Program-made: the position numbers and the translations under genes
Part shown: positions 1 through 6,582 of the stretch, one piece after another
Layout: each line of letters opens with the position of its first letter
How positions within the stretch are numbered: the first letter of the stretch is position 1
Notes under the pieces: generated by a model
The model's database searches: none
Told to the model about the DNA's origin: nothing
Seen by the model: only the letters and a program-made list of their open reading frames with translations
Source of the DNA: an uncultured Lachnoanaerobaculum sp.
Lineage (GTDB): Bacteria > Bacillota > Clostridia > Lachnospirales > Lachnospiraceae
Length of the DNA stretch: 6,970 nucleotides
Reading direction: 5' to 3'
Assembly: GCA_938041725.1 (NCBI GenBank)
Contig: CALISX010000057.1
Coordinates: forward strand, 1-6,970

Positions 1-268
1 GCCATGGGGCATGACAGGTTAAATACGCCAAAGAGGTTTTGCGAATCCTTTCCCTTTTCCTGGGGCCCACCGCCTCCAGAGGAAAGCCAAAATCTGCACT
101 TTTTCGATACTTCACCTCAATAAAAGCCAGCACTCCCTTGTCCCTGGCGATAATATCAATCTCTCCCCAGGGAGAGCGGAAATTTCTTTCTAAAATCTCC
201 GCCCCCTGCTGCTGTAAAAAAGAAACTGCCAAAGTTTCCTTTTCCCTTCCTCTTTCCCTGGTTCTCAC
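1..268 (-). CDS. yraN: YraN/UPF0102 family nuclease-like protein, 3' end cut by window
   Basis: Partial gene: 89 codons are visible before the window edge. The translation reads MRTRERGREKETLAVSFL at the start, then an ILERNFRSPWGEIDIIA segment and FIEVKYRK. GEID followed by EVK is the signature of the UPF0102 (YraN) family, which has a restriction-endonuclease-like fold; the Asp and the Glu-x-Lys are the presumed metal-binding residues. The biological role of the family is poorly defined; links to DNA or Holliday-junction processing are suggested by fold only. I chose the GTG start (268-266) because it overlaps the rnhB TGA as GTGA and is preceded by AGGGGAG at 5-nt spacing. No ATG lies in frame nearby. 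It sits directly after rnhB, its usual neighbour, and is probably translationally coupled to it. The C-terminal quarter or so is outside the window. Confidence 0.85.
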   Translation of the reverse strand, partial: MRTRERGREKETLAVSFLQQQGAEILERNFRSPWGEIDIIARDKGVLAFIEVKYRKSADFGFPLEAVGPRKRERIRKTSLAYLTCHAPW

Positions 269-915
269 AGCTTCTCCCCTGGCTTTGCCAAAATTCTCCC
301 GATAAAGCTCCTTCGGTGAATGGGGCAGGGCCCCAGCTTTAAGAGTGCCTCCCGGTGCCTCTGGGTACCGTATCCCTTATGGGCACAAAAACCGTATTCC
401 GGATAAAGCTGATCATAGGCCTCCATCATCCGATCCCTGGTTACCTTGGCCAAAATACTGGCTGCTGCAATACTTACACTTCTAGCATCGCCCTGGACAA
501 TGGCCACCTGCTTCACCCTGACCCCGGGGATTACCACCGCATCATTTAATAAAAGATCCGGAGCAGGCTGGATCTTCTCCAGGGCCTGCCCCATGGCCTC
601 ATAGGTGGCCTGTAAAATATTGATTTCATCAATCCGCTCCGGCCCCACCGCTCCGATGCCATAGGCAATGGCGGTTTGGGTGATTTCCTCAAAAAGCTTC
701 TCCCGCCTTTTGGCGGTTACCTTTTTGGAATCATTCAGATACAGATAGGTCTCATCCCCGGGCAAAATCACCGCCGCAGCCACCACAGGCCCTGCCAAGG
801 GCCCGCGGCCCGCCTCATCCACTCCTGCAATCCGGGAAAAGGCAGCATACTTTTTTTCAAATTCCTTCATTTTTTCCAGACGGTCCAGCTCCAGCCGGAG
901 CTTTTCCTGGGTCAT
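265..915 (-). CDS. rnhB: Ribonuclease HII
   Basis: A 216-residue protein that cleaves the RNA strand of RNA/DNA hybrids and nicks at single misincorporated ribonucleotides in DNA, starting ribonucleotide excision repair. The N-terminal motif GVDEAGRGPLAGPVV (residues 31-45) supplies catalytic Asp33 and Glu34. DSKK (62-65), LLNDAV with Asp125 and QGDARS with Asp143 complete the DEDD metal site. SIAAASILAKVTRD (148-161) and the C-terminal HRRSF are also typical. The family consensus around the last Asp is usually KGDS; here it is QGDA, a mild variation. A perfect AAGGAGG lies 5 nt before the ATG. About 30 N-terminal residues precede the catalytic core and look charged and helical, as in Gram-positive homologues. 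It is 56 bp downstream of rbgA, and its stop overlaps the yraN start. Confidence 0.97.
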   Translation of the reverse strand: MTQEKLRLELDRLEKMKEFEKKYAAFSRIAGVDEAGRGPLAGPVVAAAVILPGDETYLYLNDSKKVTAKRREKLFEEITQTAIAYGIGAVGPERIDEINILQATYEAMGQALEKIQPAPDLLLNDAVVIPGVRVKQVAIVQGDARSVSIAAASILAKVTRDRMMEAYDQLYPEYGFCAHKGYGTQRHREALLKLGPCPIHRRSFIGRILAKPGEKL

Positions 916-971
916 ATTTCCTCCTTTACAGATGCCTGTCTCTATAAATGTTCTGGCATCCTTCTCTTTGA
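916..971 (-). other. rbgA-rnhB spacer with GATGCC/GGCATC inverted repeat
   Basis: This 56-bp gap holds the rnhB ribosome binding site and a 6-bp perfect inverted repeat (931-936 and 955-960, GATGCC with GGCATC) separated by 18 nt. No U-tract follows, so it is not an intrinsic terminator. It could be a small stem in the messenger just ahead of the rnhB Shine-Dalgarno sequence, or it could be chance. Confidence 0.35.
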
Positions 972-1826
972 TCAGATGCCCTTTCCCGGCAGCTCCAGGG
1001 TGACCCGTCCCAGCTTCCCGCTTCGAAACTCATTCAATAAAATCCCCCCGGCCTTTGGGATGTCCAGTTCTCCCCCCTTGCTCAGGCAGCCGTACTTCCT
1101 GGCTATTTCCTCCAGAATCTCAAATTCTGTCTGCAGCCCCCCGGCTGCAAAACGGGATTCCAAAGCCCCGGGATCCTCCTGTAAAAACCAGGCAATCAGC
1201 TTCATGGCCAGCTCCTGGATATTCACAATCATATCGTTTATGGAGCCGATAAAGGCCAGTCTCTCCCCCACCTCCTGGGTTTCGAATTTGGGCCAAAGAA
1301 TACCCGGGGTATCCAAAAGCTCCACCTGCTTATTAAGGCGGATCCACTGGTTGCCCCGGGTGACGCCGGGCTTATTTCCTGTTTTTGCCATGGCCCTTCC
1401 AGAAATAGAATTGATCAAAGTGGACTTGCCCACATTGGGAATCCCCGCCACCATGGCCCGCACCGGACGGTTTTTGATCCCCCGTTTTAAATCCCTTTCC
1501 CTTTTGGCTGCCGACGCCCGTTCAATGCTTTTCATCAGCAGGGAAATATTGTTTTTTTGCCGGGAATCCATGAACACACATTCATATCCCTGATCCTGGA
1601 AATGTTTTGCCCAAAGCTGGTTTCCTGCCTCTCCTGCCAGATCCGCCTTGTTTAAAACCATCACCCGGGCCTTCCCCTGTCCCATCCCGGAAATATCCGG
1701 GTTTCTGGTGGCAAAGGGCGCCCTGGCATCCACCATTTCAATGATCATGTCTACAATTTTTATATCTGCTTCCATGGCCCTTTTGGCCTTGGTCATATGT
1801 CCCGGATACCACTGAATTGCCGCCAT
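972..1826 (-). CDS. rbgA: Ribosome biogenesis GTPase RbgA (YlqF)
   Basis: A 284-residue circularly permuted GTPase that acts in late assembly of the 50S ribosomal subunit in Gram-positive bacteria. The opening IQWYPGHMTKAKR (4-16) is the hallmark of the RbgA/YlqF family. The GTPase motifs occur in permuted order: G4 LNKADL (58-63), G1 GIPNVGKST (128-136), G2 within KPGVTRG (Thr156), and G3 DTPG (172-175). A C-terminal domain of roughly 100 residues follows, as in RbgA, where it contacts rRNA. Length agrees with the family (about 280). The ATG is preceded by TTAGGAGAG, and the gene begins 12 bp after the lepB stop, so the two are surely co-transcribed. Confidence 0.97.
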   Translation of the reverse strand: MAAIQWYPGHMTKAKRAMEADIKIVDMIIEMVDARAPFATRNPDISGMGQGKARVMVLNKADLAGEAGNQLWAKHFQDQGYECVFMDSRQKNNISLLMKSIERASAAKRERDLKRGIKNRPVRAMVAGIPNVGKSTLINSISGRAMAKTGNKPGVTRGNQWIRLNKQVELLDTPGILWPKFETQEVGERLAFIGSINDMIVNIQELAMKLIAWFLQEDPGALESRFAAGGLQTEFEILEEIARKYGCLSKGGELDIPKAGGILLNEFRSGKLGRVTLELPGKGI

Positions 1827-1838
1827 GTTCTCTCCTAA

Positions 1839-2342
1839 CTAAGAAATCCATCCAAACCGGGGAAACAAGCGCAGCCAAAGCTTCCCCTCAATGCGGTCCC
1901 CGGATATATTCCCGATGCTTTGAAAACGGGAATCCTCGCTGTTTAGGCGGTTGTCCCCCAGCACAAAATATTCATTGTCCAAAAGAACAATCTCCTCCTG
2001 GGCCAGGCCCGCCATGGCCGCCTGGGCAAACTCCTGCAGCGCCTCCCCGTTAATATACACAACCCCCTTTTGAATCTGCACCCTTTCTCCAGGCAGACCG
2101 ATAATTCTTTTTACATTTTGCCTTCCGTCAAAGGTGCGGAAGGCCACCACATCAAACCGTCTGGGCTTATGAAAGGTGTAGGCCACCCGGTTGATCAAAG
2201 CCAGTTCATTTTGCTCCAGCAAGGGCGCCATGGAAGCCCCGGCCCCCATCACCCTTGTTCCAAAGGAATATACCAAAAACCAGGCAAAGGTAATCACCAC
2301 TGCCAGCTGTACAAAAAAATCTAAAATTCGTATTCTCTTCAT
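1839..2342 (-). CDS. lepB: Signal peptidase I
   Basis: Type I signal peptidase, which removes Sec and Tat signal peptides at the outer face of the cytoplasmic membrane. Counting from the ATG at 2342 (167 aa), one N-terminal membrane anchor spans about residues 6-27, after a short basic MKRIR stretch. The catalytic serine lies in GASMAPLL (Ser37), and the general-base lysine in NVKRIIGLPGER (Lys79). LDNEYFVLGDN and SEDSR near residues 121-139 are the conserved boxes D and E. The box B sequence is usually SMxPTL; here Leu replaces Thr. Start choice is uncertain: an in-frame TTG at 2354 would add MFRA, a stop lies just upstream of it, and neither start has a well-spaced ribosome binding site (GGGGA sits too near the TTG and 13 nt from the ATG). 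The single-anchor short form is typical of Gram-positive bacteria. Confidence 0.95.
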   Translation of the reverse strand: MKRIRILDFFVQLAVVITFAWFLVYSFGTRVMGAGASMAPLLEQNELALINRVAYTFHKPRRFDVVAFRTFDGRQNVKRIIGLPGERVQIQKGVVYINGEALQEFAQAAMAGLAQEEIVLLDNEYFVLGDNRLNSEDSRFQSIGNISGDRIEGKLWLRLFPRFGWIS

Positions 2343-2398
2343 AGCACGAAACAATTCCCCATATCATATCCATTCCTGCCGTCAAGCTGCTACAGGGT

Positions 2399-2430
2399 AG
2401 TATAGCATAAAACTGGAAAGGGATTTACAA
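2399..2430 (-). promoter_or_regulatory. Probable lepB promoter (extended -10)
   Basis: Reading leftward, TGCTATACT gives an extended -10 (TGn plus TATACT at 2404-2399). A weak TTGTAA (2430-2425) lies 20 bp upstream, which is too far for an ideal -35, so the promoter would lean on the extended -10. Predicted transcription starts near 2392, leaving a leader of about 50 nt before lepB. Confidence 0.55.
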
Positions 2431-2458
2431 AACATTTCTTAATTATCCCAAAGGTACA

Positions 2459-2505
2459 GAACACCCCCAGACATCCGTGCCTTTCGGACAGGGCTGGGGA
2501 TGTTC
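2459..2505 (-). repeat. Strong inverted repeat (12-bp stem) upstream of lepB
   Basis: Arms at 2459-2470 and 2494-2505. As minus-strand RNA the arms GAACAUCCCCAG and CUGGGGGUGUUC pair over all 12 positions, with one G-U pair; on plus-strand RNA the same position is an A-C mismatch. Inside, UCCG pairs with CGGA around a loop of about 7 nt. No U-tract follows on either strand, so it is not a standard intrinsic terminator. It lies between the small ORFs after ribH and the lepB promoter. It may end or stabilise the rib transcript, or be a remnant of a mobile repeat. Confidence 0.6.
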
Positions 2506-2580
2506 GTATTTCCCGGTGTCTCCCTTCCCTGGGATACAACTGTGTTCTGCATTTATCTGCATTTGGGGCGTTTGCTCTGT

Positions 2581-2874
2581 CTAATAAAGAACATCCTTGC
2601 ACATCATAATAATCAGCGGAAGAAACAGAATTCCCACAAACAGTACAACATATTCCAATCTCAGCCCGTACACTGTATGCTTTACTTCTTTTCGATTCAA
2701 ATATTTTAAGGAACAAAAGTTGATTCCTGTAATAACAATATGAAACAGCAATAGAGCAATATACTGTTGCTTTTCCGTCTTAAAAAGACAGGGGCTGAGC
2801 CTGCTCAAAAGAACCAAGCCTCCAAAATAATCCGCCACTACAAGAATAAGTCCATATCCGCTGAAGTTTATCAT
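2581..2874 (-). CDS. Small hypothetical membrane protein
   Basis: I do not recognise this 97-residue protein. It is strongly hydrophobic, with three likely membrane segments at about residues 8-26, 38-56 and 75-92. The loops between them carry charged residues (for example KTEKQQ and LNRKEVKH). Two things suggest it is translated: an in-frame TAG sits two codons before the ATG, fixing the start, and GAAGGA lies about 7 nt before that ATG. The composition is that of a genuine small membrane protein rather than a shadow frame; no gene lies on the other strand here. It follows ribH in the same direction and could be the last gene of the riboflavin transcript. A role in flavin transport would be a guess: it is far shorter than the RibU transporter and shows no motif I know from it. 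Confidence 0.5.
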   Translation of the reverse strand: MINFSGYGLILVVADYFGGLVLLSRLSPCLFKTEKQQYIALLLFHIVITGINFCSLKYLNRKEVKHTVYGLRLEYVVLFVGILFLPLIIMMCKDVLY

Positions 2875-2977
2875 CTTCTATTCCTTCAATACTTCCCATG
2901 AATGATTCCGGCTGCAGGGAGGCTATGATGCTTTCTTCCAATTCTTGCTTGGATGCTTTTGATTGAATGATAATCAT
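2780..2977 (-). CDS. Possible small ORF after ribH, overlapping the membrane-protein ORF
   Basis: A 65-codon frame starting 21 bp after the ribH stop. The first 38 residues (MIIIQSKASKQELEESII..., with an acidic stretch near GIEDD) look protein-like. The rest, where it overlaps the 97-residue ORF by 95 bp, looks like an out-of-frame shadow. The ribosome binding site is poor (AGG, 8 nt spacing). It could be a short upstream peptide whose translation is coupled to the membrane protein, or the remains of a longer gene broken by a frameshift. I do not recognise it. Confidence 0.25.
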   Translation of the reverse strand: MIIIQSKASKQELEESIIASLQPESFMGSIEGIEDDKLQRIWTYSCSGGLFWRLGSFEQAQPLSF

Positions 2978-2998
2978 GGTATTTGCCTGTGAAAATTT

Positions 2999-3469
2999 TT
3001 ACTCGGCACTCATCTCACGAATCAGATTAACCATTTCGATGGCACTGACCGCACAATCATAGCCCTTATTGCCCGCTTTGGTGCCTGCCCGCTCAATGGC
3101 CTGCTCAATGTTCTCTGTTGTCAAAATGCCAAAGAGTACGGGGACACCGCTTTCCAGAGAAACAGAAGCAATCCCTTTGGATACTTCATTGCAAACATAG
3201 TCATAGTGACTGGTAGAGCCGCGAATGACTGCCCCAAGGCAGATTACGGCATCATACTTTTGGCTCTTTGCCATTTTTGATGCGATCAACGGAATTTCAA
3301 AGGCACCTGGAACCCATGCCACATGAATATTATCCTCCCGCACATCGTGCCGAAGAAGGCCGTCCATTGCTCCGCTCAGGAGCTTGGATGTAATAAATTC
3401 GTTGAAACGTGCTGCGACAATGCCAATTTTGATGTTTTTAGGAATCAGATTCCCCTCAAATATTTTCAT
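2999..3469 (-). CDS. ribH: 6,7-dimethyl-8-ribityllumazine synthase (lumazine synthase)
   Basis: A 156-residue enzyme that condenses 5-amino-6-ribitylaminouracil (from the RibD pathway) with 3,4-dihydroxy-2-butanone 4-phosphate (from RibBA) to give lumazine, the substrate of riboflavin synthase. Visible motifs are ARFNEFIT (20-27) at the pyrimidine site, WVPGAFEIP (52-60), [14 protein letters not shown] (79-92) with the catalytic His88, and an Arg/Lys-rich GTKAGNKG (129-136) near the phosphate site. Length and motif spacing match the icosahedral or pentameric bacterial enzymes. The ATG follows AAAGAGG at about 9 nt. It lies 21 bp behind ribBA as the last recognisable riboflavin gene; no terminator follows it directly. 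Confidence 0.98.
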   Translation of the reverse strand: MKIFEGNLIPKNIKIGIVAARFNEFITSKLLSGAMDGLLRHDVREDNIHVAWVPGAFEIPLIASKMAKSQKYDAVICLGAVIRGSTSHYDYVCNEVSKGIASVSLESGVPVLFGILTTENIEQAIERAGTKAGNKGYDCAVSAIEMVNLIREMSAE

Positions 3470-3490
3470 AACAAGTTACCTCTTTCTTTG

Positions 3491-4690
3491 TTAATATTTC
3501 AGAATATGTCCCATCCGTGCCTGTTTTGTTTTCAGATAAAACAAATCATAGGGCGTTGCTGTCATCTGGATTGGAACACGCTGGGATATTTCCAGCCCAA
3601 ACTCGGAAAGCTGATACACCTTATCCGGATTATTGGTCAGCAGGCGCAGGCTCTTGACCCCCAGCTCCCGCAAAATCTGCGCACCGATAGAATATTCCCG
3701 CTCATCTCCATGGAACCCCAGCGCAAGGTTTGCCTCCAGGGTATCCATGCCCTGTTCCTGCAATTCATAGGCCCGCAGCTTATTGATCAGGCCGATGCCC
3801 CGGCCCTCTTGCCGCATATAGAGCAAAATGCCCCGGCCCTCTTTTTCAATCTGTGTCATAGCGGCAGCCAGCTGCTGGCCGCAGTCGCAGCGCAGAGAGC
3901 CAAATGTATCACCCGTCAGGCATTCCGAATGAACACGGCACAGCACGTCCTTTCCATCGCCAATGTCACCCTTTACCAGTGCCACATGGTGCTCTCCGTT
4001 CAGGCGGCTGACAAAGCCGTATGCCTTAAAATCTCCGTATTTCGTTGGCATATTGACCTCGGTCACCTGGTCAACCAGTTTTTCGTGGCACTTGCGGTAT
4101 TCCTGCAAATCCCGAATGGTAATAAATTTAATTTGAAAGCCTTCGGCCAGTTCTGCAAGCTCTGAGGTCCGCATCATCGTGCCGTCCTCTCTCATGATCT
4201 CACAGCACAGGCCGCATTCTTTCAGGCCCGCCAGACGGCACAGATCAACCGTTGCTTCGGTATGGCCGTTGCGCTCCAGTACACCGTTCTTCTTTGCCAG
4301 AAGAGGAAACATATGGCCTGGTCTGCGGAAATCCTCCGCCTTTGCAGTATCCGCTACACAGGCCATGGCCGTCACGGAGCGCTCTGCAGCGGAGATACCA
4401 GTAGTGGTGGAGATATGGTCAATGGATACTGTAAATGCCGTTTCGTGATTGTCCGTATTATGCTGTACCATCTGGGGAAATTGCAGCTTTCGGACAAATG
4501 CTTCTGACATGGGCATACAGATCAGCCCCTTGCCGTGGATTGCCATAAAGTTGATATTCTCGGTGGTGGCAAATTCAGCAGCACAGATAAAGTCCCCCTC
4601 GTTTTCACGGTCAGGATCATCTGTTACCAGAACGATTTTTCCTTGTTTCAAATCTTCCAAAGCCTCGGGAATGGTATTAAATTTTATCAT
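3491..4690 (-). CDS. ribBA: Bifunctional DHBP synthase / GTP cyclohydrolase II
   Basis: A 399-residue fusion that supplies both entry points of riboflavin synthesis. The N-terminal half (about 1-200) is 3,4-dihydroxy-2-butanone 4-phosphate synthase, converting ribulose 5-phosphate; it has DREN with EGD (27-33), HGKGLIC (52-58), [11 protein letters not shown] (95-105), RPGHMFPL and GHTEATVDL (142-150). The C-terminal half (about 207-399) is GTP cyclohydrolase II, which opens GTP; it has VHSECLTGD and GSLRCDCG with zinc ligands Cys257, Cys268 and Cys270. [11 protein letters not shown] (291-301) supplies the catalytic Tyr and Arg, and TNNPDK (352-357) follows. Key residues are intact in both domains, so both activities are expected. 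The ATG has AAGGAGAT at 5-nt spacing and lies 12 bp after ribE. In Bacillus subtilis this fusion is called ribA. Confidence 0.98.
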   Translation of the reverse strand: MIKFNTIPEALEDLKQGKIVLVTDDPDRENEGDFICAAEFATTENINFMAIHGKGLICMPMSEAFVRKLQFPQMVQHNTDNHETAFTVSIDHISTTTGISAAERSVTAMACVADTAKAEDFRRPGHMFPLLAKKNGVLERNGHTEATVDLCRLAGLKECGLCCEIMREDGTMMRTSELAELAEGFQIKFITIRDLQEYRKCHEKLVDQVTEVNMPTKYGDFKAYGFVSRLNGEHHVALVKGDIGDGKDVLCRVHSECLTGDTFGSLRCDCGQQLAAAMTQIEKEGRGILLYMRQEGRGIGLINKLRAYELQEQGMDTLEANLALGFHGDEREYSIGAQILRELGVKSLRLLTNNPDKVYQLSEFGLEISQRVPIQMTATPYDLFYLKTKQARMGHILKY

Positions 4691-4702
4691 AAAATCTCCT
4701 TA

Positions 4703-5344
4703 TCAAAAGCCGCATCGAAGCAGCATTTCTTTCGTCAGTGTATTTTGTTTTTCTTTCTCCGGACACAGGAGTTTTTCAATGTATTTACCCACAATGTCGG
4801 TTTCCAAATTAACCGGGTCCCCCTGGCGCCGCTGACACAGGTTTGTCTTGCTGACAGTATGGGGAATCGTGGACACAGAAAATCCCATGGAATCCACCGC
4901 CGCCACCGTTAGGCTGATGCCGTCAATGGTGACAGACCCCTTTTCGACCACATAGCGCAGAATGTCCGGTCCTGCGTGAATGGTGTACCAGACAGCAGTA
5001 TCGTCTTTTCGAATTTTAGCAATACGTCCGATACCGTCCACATGGCCTGCTACAATATGTCCTCCAAAGCGTCCGTTGGCCGGCATGGCACGCTCCAAAT
5101 TGACAGCGCATCCAATGGCAAGCTGCGCAAACGCAGAACGGTTCAAGGTTTCATGCATAACATCTGCCGAAAAGCCATCAGAGAATAACCGGGTAACCGT
5201 CAAGCAGATGCCGTTTACGGCAATGCTGTCCCCAATTTTGGTTTCTTTCAGAACAGTCTTTGCCTGAATCGTCAGCACAGCGGAATGCTGTCCATGCTTG
5301 ATATTCCTTATGGTTCCGACTTCTTCCACAATCCCTGTGAACAT
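4703..5344 (-). CDS. ribE: Riboflavin synthase, alpha subunit
   Basis: A 213-residue enzyme that dismutates two lumazine molecules into riboflavin and a pyrimidine that re-enters the pathway. It has the expected two tandem lumazine-binding barrels. Barrel 1 opens with the near-invariant MFTGIVEEVG and has IAVNGICLTV (41-50). Barrel 2 begins near GGHIVAGHVDG (94-104) and repeats the pattern as VTIDGISLTV (138-147), followed by IPHTVSKT (160-167). The start is secure from MFTG and from AGGTGGAG placed 5 nt upstream. Its first 37 bp overlap the end of ribD in another frame, which implies translational coupling. The C-terminal helix needed for trimer formation is present. The same gene is named ribC in E. 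coli. Confidence 0.98.
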   Translation of the reverse strand: MFTGIVEEVGTIRNIKHGQHSAVLTIQAKTVLKETKIGDSIAVNGICLTVTRLFSDGFSADVMHETLNRSAFAQLAIGCAVNLERAMPANGRFGGHIVAGHVDGIGRIAKIRKDDTAVWYTIHAGPDILRYVVEKGSVTIDGISLTVAAVDSMGFSVSTIPHTVSKTNLCQRRQGDPVNLETDIVGKYIEKLLCPEKEKQNTLTKEMLLRCGF

Positions 5345-6432
5345 AGATACTCCACCTCGCTTTCAATCAAAAAATCTTCACCCAGCTCTTCCAATCGGCT
5401 GTTTTTCAGCCGGAATGCCGCATCCGGAGAGGGAACCCCCATGCCCTCCACAGGGGTTTTCGCATCCTTTCCCCCCAGCAGCTTCGGGGCGATATATGCC
5501 TGGACCTGCTGAACGATACCGCTTTCCAATGCAGCCCAGTTCAGCGTCCCGCCGCCTTCCAGCAAAACACTGTCAATCTGCTCCTGCCCCAGCCGCTCCA
5601 TTAGCTGTGTAAGGTCTGCATGACCATTTTTCTCCTTCAGACAAAGTATCCGGCATCCGGCTTGTTGATACGGCCTTTGTTTCTCCGGGTCACAGCAGCA
5701 GGTTGCCACAATGGTGGGGACCTGTTTTGCGGTGACAATGACCCGGGCCTGCAGCGGCGTCTGCAGGGGAGTGTCGCAGATGATACGGATGGGGTTTCGC
5801 CCATTCTCCATGCGGCAGGTGAGCAGCGGATCATCCGTCAAAATGGTTCCCACGCCCACCATGATGCCGCTGAACCGGTGCCGCTGCTGCTGAACATGGT
5901 TTCTGGCAGTTTCTCCCGTGACCCATTTAGATGCTCCTGTGTATGCTGCGATTTTCCCGTCCATCGTCATAGCGTACTTCATGGAAACAAAGGGACGCTT
6001 GGTGGTGATATAGTGAAAAAATACCCGGTTCAGCCCATCACATTCCTCCCGCAGGATGTTCTCAGTCACTTCCACCCCGTGGGCCCGCAAAACCGCAATG
6101 CCCTTTCCCGCTGCCAGGGGATTGGGATCCCCAGAGCCTACCACCACCCGGCGGATGCCGGATTCCAGAATTGCATCTACACAGGGAGGCTGCTTTCCAT
6201 AATGGCAGCAGGGCTCCAAGGTTACATACATGACTGCTCCCCTGGGATCAGCCCTGCAGGATGCCAGGGCATTGCGCTCCGCATGGGGCTGCCCATATTT
6301 TTTGTGCCAGCCCTGCCCGATGATCTGGCCATCTTTTACCAGCACAGCACCTACCATCGGATTTGGAGCTGTCCAACCGCAGCCTTTTTGGGCAAGCTGC
6401 AAGGCCAGTTTCATATAGTCTACGTCATTCAT
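5308..6432 (-). CDS. ribD: Bifunctional riboflavin biosynthesis deaminase/reductase RibD
   Basis: A 374-residue two-domain enzyme for steps two and three from GTP: deamination of the pyrimidine, then NADPH-dependent reduction of the ribosyl side chain. The N-terminal deaminase (about 1-145) has the zinc site PHAE (His50, with Glu52 as proton shuttle) and EPCCHYGKQPPC (Cys75 and Cys84). The reductase (about 146-360) has KYAMTMDGKIA (152-162), GVGTILTDDPLLTCR (193-207) and LLEGGGTLN (290-298). An open frame continues upstream to 6555, but those codons run through the terminator region. The ATG at 6432 has GGAGG at 7 nt and gives the family-typical MNDVDYMKLAL opening. The last 12 or so residues run past the usual family end and overlap ribE by 37 bp. 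It is the first gene after the FMN riboswitch. Confidence 0.98.
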   Translation of the reverse strand: MNDVDYMKLALQLAQKGCGWTAPNPMVGAVLVKDGQIIGQGWHKKYGQPHAERNALASCRADPRGAVMYVTLEPCCHYGKQPPCVDAILESGIRRVVVGSGDPNPLAAGKGIAVLRAHGVEVTENILREECDGLNRVFFHYITTKRPFVSMKYAMTMDGKIAAYTGASKWVTGETARNHVQQQRHRFSGIMVGVGTILTDDPLLTCRMENGRNPIRIICDTPLQTPLQARVIVTAKQVPTIVATCCCDPEKQRPYQQAGCRILCLKEKNGHADLTQLMERLGQEQIDSVLLEGGGTLNWAALESGIVQQVQAYIAPKLLGGKDAKTPVEGMGVPSPDAAFRLKNSRLEELGEDFLIESEVEYLCSQGLWKKSEP

Positions 6433-6444
6433 ACCGTTGCCTCC

Positions 6445-6477
6445 AAAAGAAAAAGCCCTGAACGAATGGTTCAGGGC
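6445..6477 (-). terminator. Second leader terminator, riboswitch-controlled
   Basis: The minus strand reads GCCCTGAA, a 7-nt loop, TTCAGGGC, then TTTTTCTTTT: a perfect 8-bp stem followed by a U-tract, ending just before the ribD GGAGG. Its 5' arm is complementary to TTCAGGGC in the first part of the FMN aptamer (6679-6686). Folding of the aptamer with FMN should therefore free the arm to form the terminator. Confidence 0.92.
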
Positions 6478-6506
6478 AAGACCGAAACATATATGTGACC
6501 TTGTGC

Positions 6507-6539
6507 AAAAAACTCTGGAATGTAGAAAACATCCCAGAG
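6507..6539 (-). terminator. First leader terminator downstream of FMN riboswitch
   Basis: The minus strand reads CTCTGGGATGT, loop TTTCT, ACATTCCAGAG, then TTTTTT. This gives an 11-bp stem with one G-U pair and six uridines, stronger by eye than the second terminator. It lies 30 nt ahead of the second one, so two intrinsic terminators stand in series between aptamer and ribD. Confidence 0.88.
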
Positions 6540-6582
6540 CAACTTTCACGGACACAAAACAACTTATCTATTCTGCGCTTCT

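Noticed and set aside
676..1593. Long plus-strand frame of 305 codons opposite rnhB and rbgA
   Set aside because: It is antisense to two certain genes, has low-complexity Pro/Ser/Phe-rich translation and shows no family motif; it is a shadow of strong codon bias on the minus strand.
2546..2565. 10-nt tandem duplication (TCTGCATTTA / TCTGCATTTG)
   Set aside because: Only two imperfect copies, with no gene or site associated; likely chance or minor slippage.
2390..2716. Minus-strand 108-codon frame between the small membrane ORF and lepB
   Set aside because: It overlaps the 97-residue ORF out of frame, passes through the large hairpin and the lepB promoter, and its Cys-rich translation looks random.
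3323..4165. Plus-strand frame of 280 codons opposite ribH and ribBA
   Set aside because: It is antisense to two enzymes with full motif sets, and its translation shows no recognisable domain.
6487..6496. Short palindrome ACATATATGT between the two leader terminators
   Set aside because: An alternating purine/pyrimidine palindrome of this length is common in AT-rich spacer and shows no further support as an operator.
5620..6498. Plus-strand frame of 292 codons opposite ribD
   Set aside because: It is antisense to ribD with its intact zinc and reductase motifs, and runs into the leader terminator; no coding signal of its own.
6433..6555. N-terminal extension of ribD by 41 codons to an upstream start
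   Set aside because: Those codons run across the U-tract and stem of the second terminator and give a cysteine-rich, unconserved stretch; the ATG at 6432 has a good ribosome binding site and the family-typical N-terminus.
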